NCBI GenBank assembly: GCA_003049465.1
Contig: PYSS01000157.1
Location: 1-64,000, forward strand
DNA from: Magnaporthiopsis rhizophila
Lineage: Eukaryota; Ascomycota; Sordariomycetes; Magnaporthales; Magnaporthaceae
Length of the DNA: 64,000 nt
Direction of reading: 5' to 3'
In this document: positions 11,801 to 23,640 of the stretch, piece by piece
Layout of the letters: every line of letters begins with the position of its first letter
Numbering within the stretch: the first letter of the stretch is position 1
Translations under genes and position numbers: made by a program
The notes under the pieces: generated by a model
Told to the model about the DNA's origin: nothing
Database searches by the model: none
What the model saw: the letters and a program-made list of their open reading frames with translations, nothing else

Positions 11801-13719
11801 GGCGCCTGACTAACATGTCACTTTTCTTGTTGTAGCGGGAGTGGGAGAAAGTGTGGCAGAGCCAAACCAAGACTATGCATCTGAAGAGTCTCGATCACCA
11901 GGGAATCCAAGTCAAGTCCAACGACAAGCGCAACTTCTCGGCTAAGCACCTTGTGGATCTGATCAGGACCAAACACGAAGAGCAGAAGCGCCTGCGGATC
12001 AACAAGGGTAAGGCCCCTAGGTATCAGTATCTTTGGTCCTTTGCAGACCAGGGAGTGCTTCTGGACCTTATTAGGTTTATGGTCCTGTATGCCATGAACA
12101 GCGGCCAGCACGGGGCGTCCGAAAAGGACCGCATCTTGGAGTTTTTCGAGACCTCGATCCCCCAGTTCTTCGGAATTCACCCCGATCAAGTCCGTCAGCA
12201 TCTGATTGATATTGATCGCGATGCCGGCGAGGAGGAGGCCGACGACAGTGCGCCCGCAGAGCTTTCCAACGGTCGTAACCGCCGTAACGGCAAGAAGTCG
12301 GATCTGCTCCGCGGTCTCTTGGACCCAGGCCGAAACGGTAGCAAGCCCCGGAGCCACAACGAAGATAGCGCCGCTTCGGCTAGCAAGGAGACGACGCCCG
12401 ACGTGGGCTCAGCCAATGAGGAGGATGCGGCCGACGCGCCAGAGGACGGGCTAGGGGCAGATATTGCCAACGACCGTTGGCTCCCCACGGTGCCTGGACC
12501 GGTGGTCGTCTCGGGCAAAAACCCGGTCCCGGGGATGGACGCCGAGCTGAAGGCAGACGGCTTCTTCCCTCGGCCCTGGTACAACTTCTTCTGCAACCAG
12601 ACAATCTTTGTCTTCTTCAGCGTGTTCCAGACGCTGTACAAGCGGCTGAAGCAGGTAAAAGAGAGCAAAAGCAGCGTCTTGGAGGAGATCAGACGAGAGA
12701 AGGCGGACAAACCGGCCCAGCAACTCGGTCTCGTGCGCGACGAGATGAACTACTTTGACGACAACGTCGAGACCTTTTGGCCGCGCACTGTGGAACTCAT
12801 CGAGGACTACATCACGGGAGAGATTGACGAGAGCAAGTACCAGGATGTCCTGCGCCACTACTACCTCAAGAGCGGATGGACTCTTTACACCATCCAGGAC
12901 TTGCTCAAGACGCTCTGTCGCCAGGCCCTGGTCTGCAACAACTCGGACTCGAAGGAGAAGACGCCGGACCTCGTGCACCAGTTCCTGGTCGCTCGAAGCC
13001 AGGAGGAGACGAGCTACCAGACTGAAATCAGCGCCCGCAAGTTTGCCGAGAAGTGCATCAAGGACGGAGAAATGTTCCTGATTACCTGGGTGAGTGACTG
13101 CTCCGCCCTTCACGGAAATACGATGCGTCTCCCAATGACTAACCATGGTCCCGCGTCTATCCTACAGGCCCCAACTAGCAACGAGGCCAGCGTGCGATGG
13201 CTCCAGAAGGACGACACCACCTTCCACATGGAGGAAATGGAGCCTGCAGAGCGCTGGAAGTACTACATCTCGTCGTACATGCGCGTCGAGTCCACCGAAG
13301 GAGTACCTAGGTCTCGGCTCCAGAAGTCTCTCCTGACGCGCAACCTGCCGACCAACGATGCCGACTCGGACGACGGTCAGATGCCGAAGCCCATTGCATT
13401 CCACGAAGGGCTGACCCTCCGCATATGTCTCAACTCGTCCAAGATCGTCTACGAGAAGAACACGTCGGAATACTTCGTCTACAACACGATGCCCTTGGCC
13501 GTGGATGAACGGGCGAGGCGACAGGAAAGGGCCGCCTTTGAGGCGGACCGGCGGACCCAGCTGTTCCGAGAAAAAATGATAATGAACAATGCCTGGATGA
13601 AGGACATGAGCCAGGATGAAGTGCAGGGAATCAATGAGGACTTTCAAAAATGGGTCAAGGATGGCGCCCTGCCCGGCGGAACGAACGGTGACGAGACCGA
13701 CGTTCTGATGACTGCCTAG
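8888..13719 (+). CDS. sin3: SIN3 transcriptional corepressor (PAH-domain scaffold of the Rpd3 histone deacetylase complex)
   Basis: Six exons (8888-9627, 9699-10329, 10406-11248, 11312-11755, 11836-13089, 13168-13719) encode 1487 aa. SIN3 is the nuclear scaffold that binds repressors through paired amphipathic helices and holds Rpd3-type deacetylases. PAH1 lies at about residues 215-285, PAH2 about 444-520 and PAH3 about 640-705. The HDAC-interaction domain starts at SLSNCRGYGPSYRLLPK near residue 720 and is followed by the long conserved Sin3 C-terminal region. The N-terminus is Pro/Gln/Gly-rich with an Arg-Asp repeat segment at about residues 13-30. Introns split PAH1 and PAH2. The last intron (13090-13167, 78 nt) has no stop in frame, but GTGAGT, a GACTAAC branch site and CAG mark it clearly. 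ATG 8888 is the first in frame. Confidence 0.96.
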
Positions 13720-14692
13720 GCAGCCAACATGGCCCGACCCTATGCCTTTTCTCCCTCCCCCTCCCTCCATCTCCCTGATCTGGTCCTGGCCTTCTGTACT
13801 CTTCTTTGGGCTTGTCTCATCTCTACATATACCCGATTGCGCCCTGTCCATGTTTTCTTTTTGTCATTTGGCTGTGGTTGGTGTTTTCGATTTACTCCCT
13901 CTCTGGCTGTATCCGATGCTGTCTCCTTATCAGATATCTCCACTTCTTGGTCACTTTTCTTGACCCTGTCATATTATTATTTCCTTTCGCACTCTTGCCC
14001 TGCCTTTTTCTTCTTTCCTTATCTCATTTCACACGCCCAAATCTTGTTGGATCCATTTCGATCTACTCCGGCACCCTTTACTAGGGGCAGACTGACAGCC
14101 GTCAGTGGTGGCAACTTGGCTGGTTTGCCGTCTTGAAAATTTCCGACGAGAAAGACGAGATTGTGGTCCATCCACTTGCCTGAGGCGGGACCACCGAGGT
14201 ATTGGCTTTGGCTCTGGAATCAGGATTTCATGCCTGATTTATCAGCCGAAGCGCCTCTTCCAACATCATGTATCAAATTATTAGCGCTTAGAACTCATGG
14301 AATCGGATTCGTAACTTTCTCGTTTTAGCACCGTGAGCTTATGCTGACTTCCTAGCCGTTCCCTGTATTACCTGGACATGACGCTCAGTATCTCTACCAG
14401 ATATTTTGACCGCCCACACGAGCTAAGCCCCGAGCGTCGTCTAGTATGTACCATTCCCATCCCTAATCGTAGACGATTAGTTACCATGGGACACCGCCTT
14501 GTAATCGGTGTATGCTGTTTAATATTCCATTGTTTGGCCTGGGAGAAGTGCGACCTTGCCGTTCATCGTCTCTCTTCAGCACCCAATCAACGGCAATGGC
14601 TACCACGATTTGATGTCAAAGGACGGGGAGTGGACGTCATTTGACACTCGGCCCATGTATCGCCCCCAACCCTACTCCTCCAGGCCAGCCGC
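13720..14692. other. Convergent spacer between SIN3 and ERG10
   Basis: This stretch holds the 3' flanks of two converging genes. The first 350 bases are strongly pyrimidine-rich on the plus strand. I see no gene; the open frames there reflect base composition. Confidence 0.6.
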
Positions 14693-16196
14693 TCATTGCA
14701 GGTTTTCGATAACAATGGCAGAGGCGCCGCCGCCGCCATTGCAGATACCAGCACAGCCAATTTTGGCCTTCTTCTCGCGCAGCACCGTGGTGAGGGTGGT
14801 GACAATGCGAGCGCCCGAGCAGCCCAGCGGATGCCCAATGGCGACCGAGCCGCCAAAGACGTTGACCGTCTCCGGGTCCAGACCGAGGAGTTTGATGTTG
14901 GCGAGCGCGACGACGGAAAAGGCCTCGTTGATCTCGTAGAAATCCACAGCGCTCTGCTCGAGACCGGCATGCTTGATGGCCTTGGGGATCGCCAGAGCGG
15001 GCGCAGTGGTAAAGCGCTCGGGCTCGCGTGCAGCGTCGCCCCAGCCCAGGATCTTGGCTAGTGGCTTGATGCCGAGTTCCTTGAGCTTCGCCTCCGACAC
15101 GAGGACGACGGCAGCGGCGCCATCGTTGATCGGGGAGGCGTTCGGGGCAGTGACGGTGCCTCCGCTGGGCAAGAATACGGGCCGGGCGCCCCGCAGCTTG
15201 TCAACGTTCAGGTTCTTGACCTCCTCATCCCGCTCGATGCGAACCGGGGGCTTGCCGCGGCCACCGCTGACCTCGATGGGAGCAATCTCAGAAGCGAAGA
15301 CTCCGGCCTCGGTGGCGGCCTGGGCCTTCCGGTAGGTCTTGATGGCGTAGTCGTCCTGGGCCTCACGGGAGAAGCCATGGTCAGAGCTGCAGAGCTCAGC
15401 CTGGACGCCCATGAGGTCCTGCTTGCCGTAGGCATCACGAAGACCATCCTTTTGGATGCCATCGACCAGGGTCTGGTCGCCGTATTTAGTGCCGGACCTC
15501 GAGTTGAGCAGATAGTGCGGGGTATTGGACATGGATTCGGTGCCACCGGCGACGACGACAGAGGCGTTGCCCGTCATGATGGTCTGGGCACCGAGGATGA
15601 TTGCCTTAAGACCTGAGGCGCACACCTTGTTGACTGTGGTGCAGACAACACCCTTGGACAGGCCGGCGTTGATGGCGCACTGACGGGCGGGCGCCTGGCC
15701 AACACTGTCATCCGAGGGAGGACCAAATCAGTTCGCACGTATCGCAGGGGGACCAGGCCGCGTCGTCCCGTGTGAACTTACTTGGCCGACAGCACGTTTC
15801 CGAAAAAGACCTCCTCAACATCCTCCGGCTTGATCTCCGGCACACGTTCGACCGCGGCTACAATGAGGCGGCACGGGCACAAGAAACACACATCAGCAAA
15901 GCCCATATTCCCCTTGAGCTAGGTAAGGGCGCAGAGAATGATTATGGTGGAGGTACCCTTAATGGCATGAGAGCCCAGCTGGATGGCGCTCAAGCTGGAC
16001 AGGGAGCTGTATCAGGTGTGCGTCGCCCACCGCTGGTCAGTCCGCCGTGGTGTTGGCCGTCGTCGATCCGGATCGGGACTACCGATGCGAGGATAAAGGA
16101 AGGCGGGTTAAGGCGGATTTGTCCGACATACCCCAGGAACGAACCCACAGGGGTCCTGGCGACGGCCGCGATGTAGACAGGCGGAAGTTCCGGCAT
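14693..16196 (-). CDS. erg10: Acetyl-CoA acetyltransferase (acetoacetyl-CoA thiolase)
   Basis: Minus-strand exons 16132-16196, 15957-16006, 15782-15857 and 14693-15704 (introns 125, 99 and 77 nt) give 400 aa, the normal length for cytosolic thiolase II. The enzyme condenses two acetyl-CoA to acetoacetyl-CoA, the first step toward mevalonate and ergosterol. The nucleophilic Cys lies in VNKVCASGLKA (about residue 92), the catalytic His in GHPLGCSGARI, and the second active-site Cys in GICNGGGGAS. Residue NEAF is also present. The start MPELPPVYIAAVARTP matches the cytosolic form and is the first in-frame ATG. Upstream of it the frame stays open without ATG to about 16406 (see findings). Assignment is firm. 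Confidence 0.96.
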
Positions 16197-16727
16197 GTTG
16201 GACTGCGCTCGGAAGGCTTGGGAAGTGTGTAGTCGGTGCCGGGTCTGGGTAGGAAGATGGGCGAGTGGACTTGGCGAGTGTGGTGGAAGGGAAGGTGAGG
16301 ATGTTCGACGTCTGCTGCCGCCCGGTATTAAAAGCGGCGCCGTTGGTAGCAGTGACAGGGAAAAAAAAAGTGTTGAGGGGCGACCGAGCAACCCCACCAA
16401 TAATGATTAAGATGGACGGCCGAGCTGTGCAGTCGAGCTATCGGCCAGTAGCAGTTGCTACACGGGCATGCACCTGCCCACCTAGTTTAATGCCCGAGAG
16501 CCAAAGTGAAGAAAAGGCGGAAGGGAATACCAAGCAAAAAAAATGCCCCATTGAAAAGTTCAGGTGCTGTCAGAACTATGGGCAGTAGTAGAGTGACACG
16601 GCAAGCAGGCCAAGAGTGAATATGCATCCAAATACCGCGGTTATCCGAAAGAACTGGCACACCGCCTCGATAAGCAGCTGTGATGGCTACCAGACATGGG
16701 CCTTCCTGGGTGCAGGTCCATGTACCC

Positions 16728-16778
16728 AGGTAAGTACCTAGGTAGTCAGCTTGGTACCATCCACCTAGGCACTTACCT
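16728..16778. repeat. 16-nt imperfect inverted repeat with 19-nt spacer
   Basis: The left arm 16728-16743 (AGGTAAGTACCTAGGT) pairs with the right arm 16763-16778 at 15 of 16 positions. The spacer contains GGTACC. The arms are built from TACCTAGGTA-type units. The repeat lies in the shared upstream region of ERG10 and SNU114. Confidence 0.8.
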
Positions 16779-17309
16779 ACCTGCTAGGAACGTAATGCGT
16801 CTCCGTCCCTCGGCCATGGAAGGGCACGCGTCGTCCGGCCGCGTGTGTGCGCCAAACGACTGCAACGGCTGGAGGTTGAACCCGCCATGGTCACTTACAC
16901 CTCCGAGGCGAGAACCTCCTCGACACCAGCTGCAGGTACCGGCAGCTGCAGTGGCCCGTGTAGAACGAAGTGGCACGAGCGGATAGACAGACGCGTACCG
17001 GTTGCCTTGTGATAGAAGGGAAGGTTGTGCCGAGCGTCGGTGGTCAGCTATAGGTGGATGCTTACCATGATGGTGGGCCCGGCGCTGGCGTGTGGGGATA
17101 TAAAATCTAGGTGGGGCCAAAAGCTGCCCGCCAAGCTGCCCAAAAAAAAGTTTCCCAAAGCGCGTCAACCACCCACCGCAGCCAACGCGTGCCGAGCTTG
17201 CGGTTCTCAGCCTTGCGCCTCGTACCTCGTCTTGCACCCAGCGACGTCGACACCTCCCACCGTCCGCGATACTCAAAGCCACGGCCGTGCTCTTCTGAAT
17301 AGCCTAGAC

Positions 17310-17334
17310 TTTTTTTTTTTTTTTTTTTTTTTTT
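17310..17334. repeat. 25-base T run in the SNU114 leader
   Basis: A pure T tract lies about 175 bases upstream of the SNU114 start codon, in a region likely to be promoter or 5' leader. Confidence 0.9.
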
Positions 17335-17509
17335 CTCTCGCTCCACTACATCCCATCGAGCTGGTCTAGAGCAGTCGTCAACTCTCCAAGCAGGCGGGCG
17401 CAGGCGCATAGCTGTTGTTCTTTTCGACCTGCCTCTGGCCGGCGGGTCGTCGCACCGCTCGCCACTGTCGCCACTGTCACTGGTTCAGTCGCACCCGACC
17501 GCCGCAGTC

Positions 17510-20500
17510 ATGGATGATCTCTACGACGAGTGAGTTTGCCCGACAGAACACATGATTTGTTCGCTTTAATGTCAAGCGGTACAGCGAGGAACGAGGCACG
17601 GACTAACAGGCATGGGCTGTGTGCCGCAGATTCGGCAACTTCATAGGGGAAGAGGCAGAGGCGTCTGGGAATGAGTCCGACCATCGCCAGGATGCCGAAG
17701 ACTACGTATATGACGATGCCTACTCGGAAGCGGGCCCATCGGGCGTTGACGACGCGATGATGGATGTTGATGGTGAGTCCACCTCGGTTGTCGGCGGCAT
17801 GGTAGGCGTTGGATCCGTTGGCCTCTTATGGATGCTGACCACAAACTATGTGCGCCCCAACAAAAGAGGGCCGGCCGTCCAATGCTGTTGTTCTGCATGA
17901 GGACAAGCAAGTCTACCCATCGGCGCAGCAGGTATACGGCGAGGAGGTCGAAACGATGGTGCAAGAGGAGGATGCCCAGCCTCTCAGCGAGCCAATCATC
18001 GCCCCCATAGAAGAAAAGCGCTTCACAGTCACCGAGACGGATCTGCCACCCGTACATTTTGACCGCAACTTCATGGTCGACCTGATGCGCCATCCTGAGC
18101 AGACTCGCAACATCGCCTTCGCCGGCCATTTGCATCACGGCAAGACGGCGTTCATGGACATGCTCGTGCTCGAGACACACGACATCAACGACAAGCTGGA
18201 AAAACGCCAAGGTAAAAACCGCGACGAGCAGTTGAAGTATACCGATGTCCACCTCCTGGAGCGCGAACGTGGCCTCTCGATCAAGGCCGCGCCGATGAGC
18301 CTTGTGCTTCAGGGCACCAGGGGCAAGTCCTACCTGCTCAACATGATCGACACACCCGGCCATGTCAACTTTGTCGACGAGGTTGCCTCCGGCTTGAGGC
18401 TGGCCGATGGATTGTGTCTAGTTGTCGATGTCGTCGAGGGAGTCCAGATCAACACGGAGCAGATACTGAAGCACGCCGTTCTCGAGGAGATACCAATCAC
18501 GCTCATCGTCAACAAGCTCGACAGGCTCATCCTTGAGCTAAAGCTCCCTCCTACTGATGCATACTTCAAGTTGAAGCACGTAATCGAGGAGGTCAACACG
18601 CTTGTAACAAACGCTCTACCAGGTCGCCCGGATGAGGCGGAGCGGAGACGCCTCAGCCCTGAGAGGGGAAATGTGCTATTTGCATGCGCTGACATGGGCT
18701 GGTGCTTCAGTCTGCAGTCATTTGCAAAAATGTACGCAGATACCTATGGTGCGATGGAGACACTCGAGTTCGCGCGGCGCCTCTGGGGTGACATATACTT
18801 CAACCCGAGGAAGCGATCATTCACCAGGAAGCCGGTTGAAGAGGGCGCCAAGCGTTCTTTCGTCAAGTTTGTCATGGAGCCCGTGTACAAGCTCTTTTCT
18901 CACTCGATCAGCGACAGCCCTGAAGAGCTCAAACGGACTCTCGCCACTCTCGGCATCGCCCTGAAGCCATCCCAACTGAGAGCCGACGCCAAGGTCATTC
19001 TGCGATTGGTCTGCCAGCAGTTTTTCGGCTCGTCCGCCGGCTTTGTCGACATGGTGGTGGATCATATACCGTCTCCCCTGGAGGCTGCCGGCGAGAGGTT
19101 ACGGCGCTTCTACACTGGACCACTTGATTCCGCAGTGGCCAAGTCCATGGCCGCGTGTGACCCCGATGGCCCGCTGGTGATCCACGTCACCAAGCTCTTC
19201 AGTTCGCCGGATGCTAAGATCTTCCATTCCTTCGGGCGTGTCATGAGCGGCACTGCCCGCCTTGGCGCCGATGTGCGGGTTCTGGGGGAGGGCTACTCGG
19301 TCGACGACGAGGAAGACATGGCGGCAGCCAAGATCTCGGATGTTTGGATAACTGAGACAAAGTACAACATCCCAACCGACGGAGTTCCGGCAGGAAACTG
19401 GGTTCTCCTCGGTGGCGTCGACAACTCAATCGTCAAGTCGGCGACCATTGTGGACAAGGTCTTTGGCAATGACGAGGATGCATACATATTCAAGCCCGTC
19501 ACCCATTTTTCCCAGTCCGTGTTCAAGGTCGCCGTGGAGCCGATCAACCCTTCTGAGTTGCCGAAGATGCTTGACGGCATTCGGAAAATCAACAAGAGCT
19601 ATCCTCTTGCCACCACAAAAGTGGAAGAGTCAGGAGAGCATGTCCTCCTCGGCACCGGCGAGCTCTACCTCGATTGCGTCCTGCACGACCTGCGACGCCT
19701 TTACGCCGATATGGAGATCAAAGTCTCGGATCCTGTCACCCGGTTTTGCGAGACGGTGGTGGAAGAGTCTGCGGTCAGGTGCTATGCCATCACCCCGAAC
19801 AAGAAGAATCGGATTACCATGATGGCCGAGCCTCTGGGCGATGACATCGCCCGAGACATCGAGACAGGCGCCGTCAAGATCAAGGATCCCGTGCGCAAGA
19901 CAGCGAAGTTCTTCCAAGAAAAGCACGAATGGGACCTGCTTGCGGCCAGGAGTATATGGGCGTTTGGGCCGGATGAAGCTGGCCCCAACATCCTCCAGGA
20001 CGACACGCTGCCGACTGAAGTCGATAAGAAGCTTCTGACAGCTGTCAAAGAGTCAATCCGCCAGGGATTCAGCTGGGCGACCCGGGAAGGGCCCCTGTGC
20101 GAAGAACGTGGGTCATCACTTTTTTTTTTTTTTTTTTTTTTTTTTTTCCCTCTCCTCCCCTGTTTAGATCACAGACCGTCCCTTAAAACCGCCCGAGCCA
20201 AAATTATCCGGCAGCTAACTGTTGGTGTGTTTTGCCAATAGCGATCCGGAACACAAAGTTCAAGATCATGGACGCGACCCTGGCTCCAGAGCCCATATCT
20301 CGTGGCGGTGGCCAAATAATCCCTACCGCCCGACGAGCGTGCTACTCGTCATTCCTGATGGCATCTCCTCGCCTCATGGAGCCCACGTACGGCGTGTCGA
20401 TGATCGGGACCCAGGAGTCGGTAGCGCAGGTGTACAACACACTGGCTCGGCGACGGGGCCATGTGCTTTCGGATGGACCCATTGCCGGAACGCCGCTGTA

Positions 20501-20810
20501 TCGTGTCAACGGGTTGATACCTGTCATCGACTCGTTCGGATTCGAGACCGACGTACGGATCGACAACCAGGGCGCGGCCGCCATCAGTCTCGTGTTTGAC
20601 CGATGGAGTATCGTGCCCGGCGACCCGCTGGACCGTGAGGCAGCATTGCACCCCCTCCAACCTGCCAGCGCACAGGCCACAGCCCGGGATTTCGTCCTGA
20701 AGACCCGCCGCCGTAAAGGGCTCAGCGAGGACGTGTCACGGGCTAAGTTTCTTGAGCCCGAGTTCCATAAGGAGCTTATTGCAACCGGCGTGATGGGCGA
20801 ACTCATATAA
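17510..20810 (+). CDS. snu114: U5 snRNP GTPase Snu114/Cwf10 (EFTUD2)
   Basis: Exons 17510-17529, 17630-17772, 17867-20107 and 20242-20810 give 990 aa. Snu114 is the EF-2-like GTPase of the U5 snRNP and controls Brr2 during spliceosome activation and disassembly. An acidic N-terminus (MDDLYDEFGNFIGEE) precedes the G domain: P-loop GHLHHGKT at about residue 138, DTPGHVNF near 216 and NKLD near 269. EF-2-like domains II-V follow; the GFSWATREGPLCEEPIRN segment is restored only by splicing the last intron, and the next part reads SRGGGQIIPTARR. Exon 1 is 20 nt. The last intron (134 nt) contains a 28-base T run. Family and full length are firm. It converges on CIA2. Confidence 0.97.
20120..20147. 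repeat. 28-base T run inside the last SNU114 intron
   Basis: The T tract starts 12 bases after the donor site (20108) of the intron 20108-20241 and is unusually long for an intron polypyrimidine tract at the 5' side. Confidence 0.9.
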
Positions 20811-21511
20811 GTTGGGCCATGTCCTTGCATGTATCACTTGTCGTGGCGGATAGTGTGGGGTGGTTGGGGAGGAGGGCAAAATAGGAAACTTTGAGGACCA
20901 GGGACCCCCAAACATAGAACTCGCGATTTTGGTTTTGGTGGCTGATTTCTTTTCCCCATCCACGAGAAGGAAACCTTGTGGATAGCAGCAGAACCCCCAG
21001 CCAGCTCCCGTATTATTGACAATCTATCCGTCTGATAATCTCGTCCGAAATTGGCATCCCGCCCCAGAGCCATGCCGCCCTGCAACCATGATCTTTACGC
21101 CATGCTCCTCAGCTCCGGTAAAAAGAAAAATAAAACAAAGTAAAAAAGAAGAGGGTAATGACGCAATGTGACACCAGCGGTGCGCTTGTTCGCCTAAATT
21201 TCCGACTAAGGCGGTTTATGTACTGTGCATACCATGGCAGGCGGGAGGCACCTGCACAGTGGCAACGTGGCAGGGGGCAGGGGGCAGGAGGGGTTTGTTA
21301 AAACGCGTTGGCTCGTGTGCTCGCGCCTCCACATTCTCGGCTCGCAACCACGGCAGCTTGTGCGTCTAGAGTAGGCGGGATGGCCTCAAGCTTGGTGAGG
21401 CAACTAGCCGACGCGGGCGAGCGAGTGAGGAGGCGCGTGCGAGGGGGTCTCGGCCGAGTCCCACACGATGGATGGAGGGCGGGCGCGCGCATGGGGGAGG
21501 GTTTAGCCGGC
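20811..21511. other. Convergent spacer between SNU114 and CIA2
   Basis: This stretch holds the 3' flanks of two converging genes. It has an A-rich patch near 21120-21152. No coding sequence is supported. Confidence 0.6.
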
Positions 21512-22352
21512 TCAGACACAGGTTTCCATCATTTTGTCGAGCATGTTCCGCAGCGAGTCGTTCTCCAGGGCCGCGGCGACCCTCTCCTTGTCAGCCAGCT
21601 GCCGGTTGACCTGGTCATCCTGGGCGTGGGAGCCGGCCTTCATCCTGACGTCGACCCGGTATCCCGGCGGCAGGGCCTGCTCCAGGCGGACGCGGACGGC
21701 CAGGCCAATGACGGTGGCGAGGGAGCAGTGGGTGATGGTGGGCGTGACCTCGACCAGCACCTGGGCAAGGGTAGGCGAGGTTTGGAGGATATGGATGTCG
21801 GGAAGATTTATGACGGAGAGCTGGCCCAGGGTATGGGGATGCTCCGGGTCAGAGATTGTGGATATGAGGTCTGCGACGTGGGTGAGTGACTGAGTGAGCG
21901 GCAGAACGCGAAAATTTACACTATCCTAGTTTAGACACCGAGGCCCAACAGATTTTGCGTGGATCACAGAATAAAAAAAAAATAAAAAATAAAAAAGGTG
22001 TATGTAGCATTGATGGTAGCAATGGGCCAGCACCTATGTTTGAAACCGCTCGAACGAGGGTGTGTAGGATAAGGAGCAAGGGTTGGCGATGATGATGATG
22101 CGATGCTGCGGGAAGGACACACTGACCATAAATCTCTTGCTCGTCGATAGGCTCGGCTCCATAGTCGCTACCGTCGTCCGACGACAGGGCGTCAGAGAAG
22201 CCCCAGAGCAAGGCGGTTGGCCTAGACGCCAGCAAGCTGTCGTACTTTGATTCCGGCCCGCCAGCGACCCCGCTAGCGTGCCGCGCCCGTGAAGGCAGCT
22301 GTGTCACGTTTAGGATGGTCGGGTTGGCGTTGTCGGGGCTGGATGACTGCAT
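21512..22352 (-). CDS. cia2: CIA2/MIP18-family cytosolic Fe-S cluster targeting protein (DUF59)
   Basis: Minus-strand exons 22127-22352 and 21512-21870 give 194 aa. Cia2 (FAM96B/MIP18 in animals) works with Cia1 and Met18 to deliver Fe-S clusters to nuclear and cytosolic apoproteins. The second exon holds the DUF59 core: DLISTISDPEHP, then TPTITHCSLATVIGLAVRVR with the conserved reactive Cys in HCSLAT, and the ending LADKERVAAALEN. The first exon is a variable Ser/Asp-rich N-terminus ending in IDEQEIY. The intron is 256 nt, the longest in the window; donor GTCAGT and acceptor CGCAG restore EIYDLISTISD. ATG 22352 is the first in frame. I see no small exon hidden in the intron. Confidence 0.92.
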
Positions 22353-23479
22353 TTTGGATGAACGTCCTTGCTGTTGCTGATACTGCTTATTTGGACAAGG
22401 TGGGTGTTGCAAGTAGGATTTCTGGAAGGCAGTGGCGTGCTGGTCGCGACTCGCAAGTGCATGTTGTATGGCGTACAGTATGGAGATGGATGGGGGGGTA
22501 CAGTACAGTATCTTGGGCCCGCCTCAAACCCGCCCTCCCATCAGCACGCACCGGAGATCGTTTTTTCGAGCTAGGTTTCTATTCTTCAGTATCATTATCG
22601 TCTTCCTTCTTCTTTTGTTTCGTTTCGTTTCAGATATGTCGTGTATTCTCGGTATCCTCTATTACGAGTCCCATGTTGCCTGTTCCTTTCCGCCTTCCTT
22701 TTTCTTCCGTATGTTTCCCAGCATTTCCTTTCGCACCTTCCATCCGTGGCAACCTGGTCTACTGTCCCAATCACACAGGTGCTTGATCGGACCGAACGGA
22801 TCGATCTCGGTGGGTGCAGAACAATCCCTTGTTGGACGGTGTAGGTGTGCAGGGAGGTGGCCACTGGGCCGAGCAGCAAGGCTCCACTGACGAACGCCCC
22901 GCCAGGCTTGGGCTCCATCTCCCCACCTTTGGTGCCACCAGCTGGACTTCTTGGCCAGACTGTCGACCATTGAACTGTGCTACCAACCTCTTTCTCTGCT
23001 CGTCTGTCTGTTCGAGCAGGTTGTTGGGTGATTGGTAATGTCATATCATCAATCCGCCCACCCCCTTAAAATTTGTTGTAATCTTCGCCCTTAGCGTCTC
23101 TCACAGCCGGTTTCCTGCGGCTATGCAGGCGGTTCGGTGCTTTTGTGTCACCCCTTGACTATATTCAATGGGCGCTATTGCCACTCCCGGTCACCTCATG
23201 TTTTCGAAGCTTTTTTTTCTTCTTCCCGTTTTTATTTTTTTCCCCTCCTCCATCCGAATTCAAGCAGATTTTTTTCATCTCCCGCCTTCGAGACCAATCA
23301 AGTCGCTCGATTGCTTGATGCCCCTGGCCTGCATGGTCCCTCCCCGCCACACGCCCCCTCGGTTTCCATGCACGTTTAGTAAGAGGGCTAGGCTGGTCCT
23401 GGCACGAGACCCGAATAAAACGTGCACCTTAACCGCTCCTAGCATAAAAAACACCTGCGAATCTCCTTAAACAGAAGAG

Positions 23480-23640
23480 ATAAAAAAAAAAAAAAAGTTA
23501 AGAAAAAAATAAGAAATAGTAATAAAAAAAAAAAAAAAAGGGGGGGGGGGGGGGGGGNGAATAAAAAAAAAAAAGAAATAAGAAAAAAACAAAGAAATAA
23601 GGAAAAAAATAAGACAAAAATAAGAAATAAGGAAAGAGAT
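23480..23640. repeat. A-rich simple-sequence block with poly-G and an N
   Basis: The block is made of A runs and AAATAAG-like units, with a G run at 23540-23557 followed by N at 23558. The G run plus N looks like a sequencing or assembly problem. The block directly adjoins the dispersed repeat copy at 23637-23775, and a similar A-rich block adjoins the other copy at 58.6-58.8 kb. Confidence 0.8.

Larger units (their letters stand above)
16197..17509. promoter_or_regulatory. Divergent promoter region between ERG10 and SNU114
   Basis: This 1.3-kb spacer sits between divergent starts. It contains AGGTA/TACCT-rich sequence with an inverted repeat at 16728-16778, a TATA-like GATATAAAA at about 17097, and a T run at 17310-17334 in the SNU114 leader. 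I see no gene in it. Confidence 0.6.
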
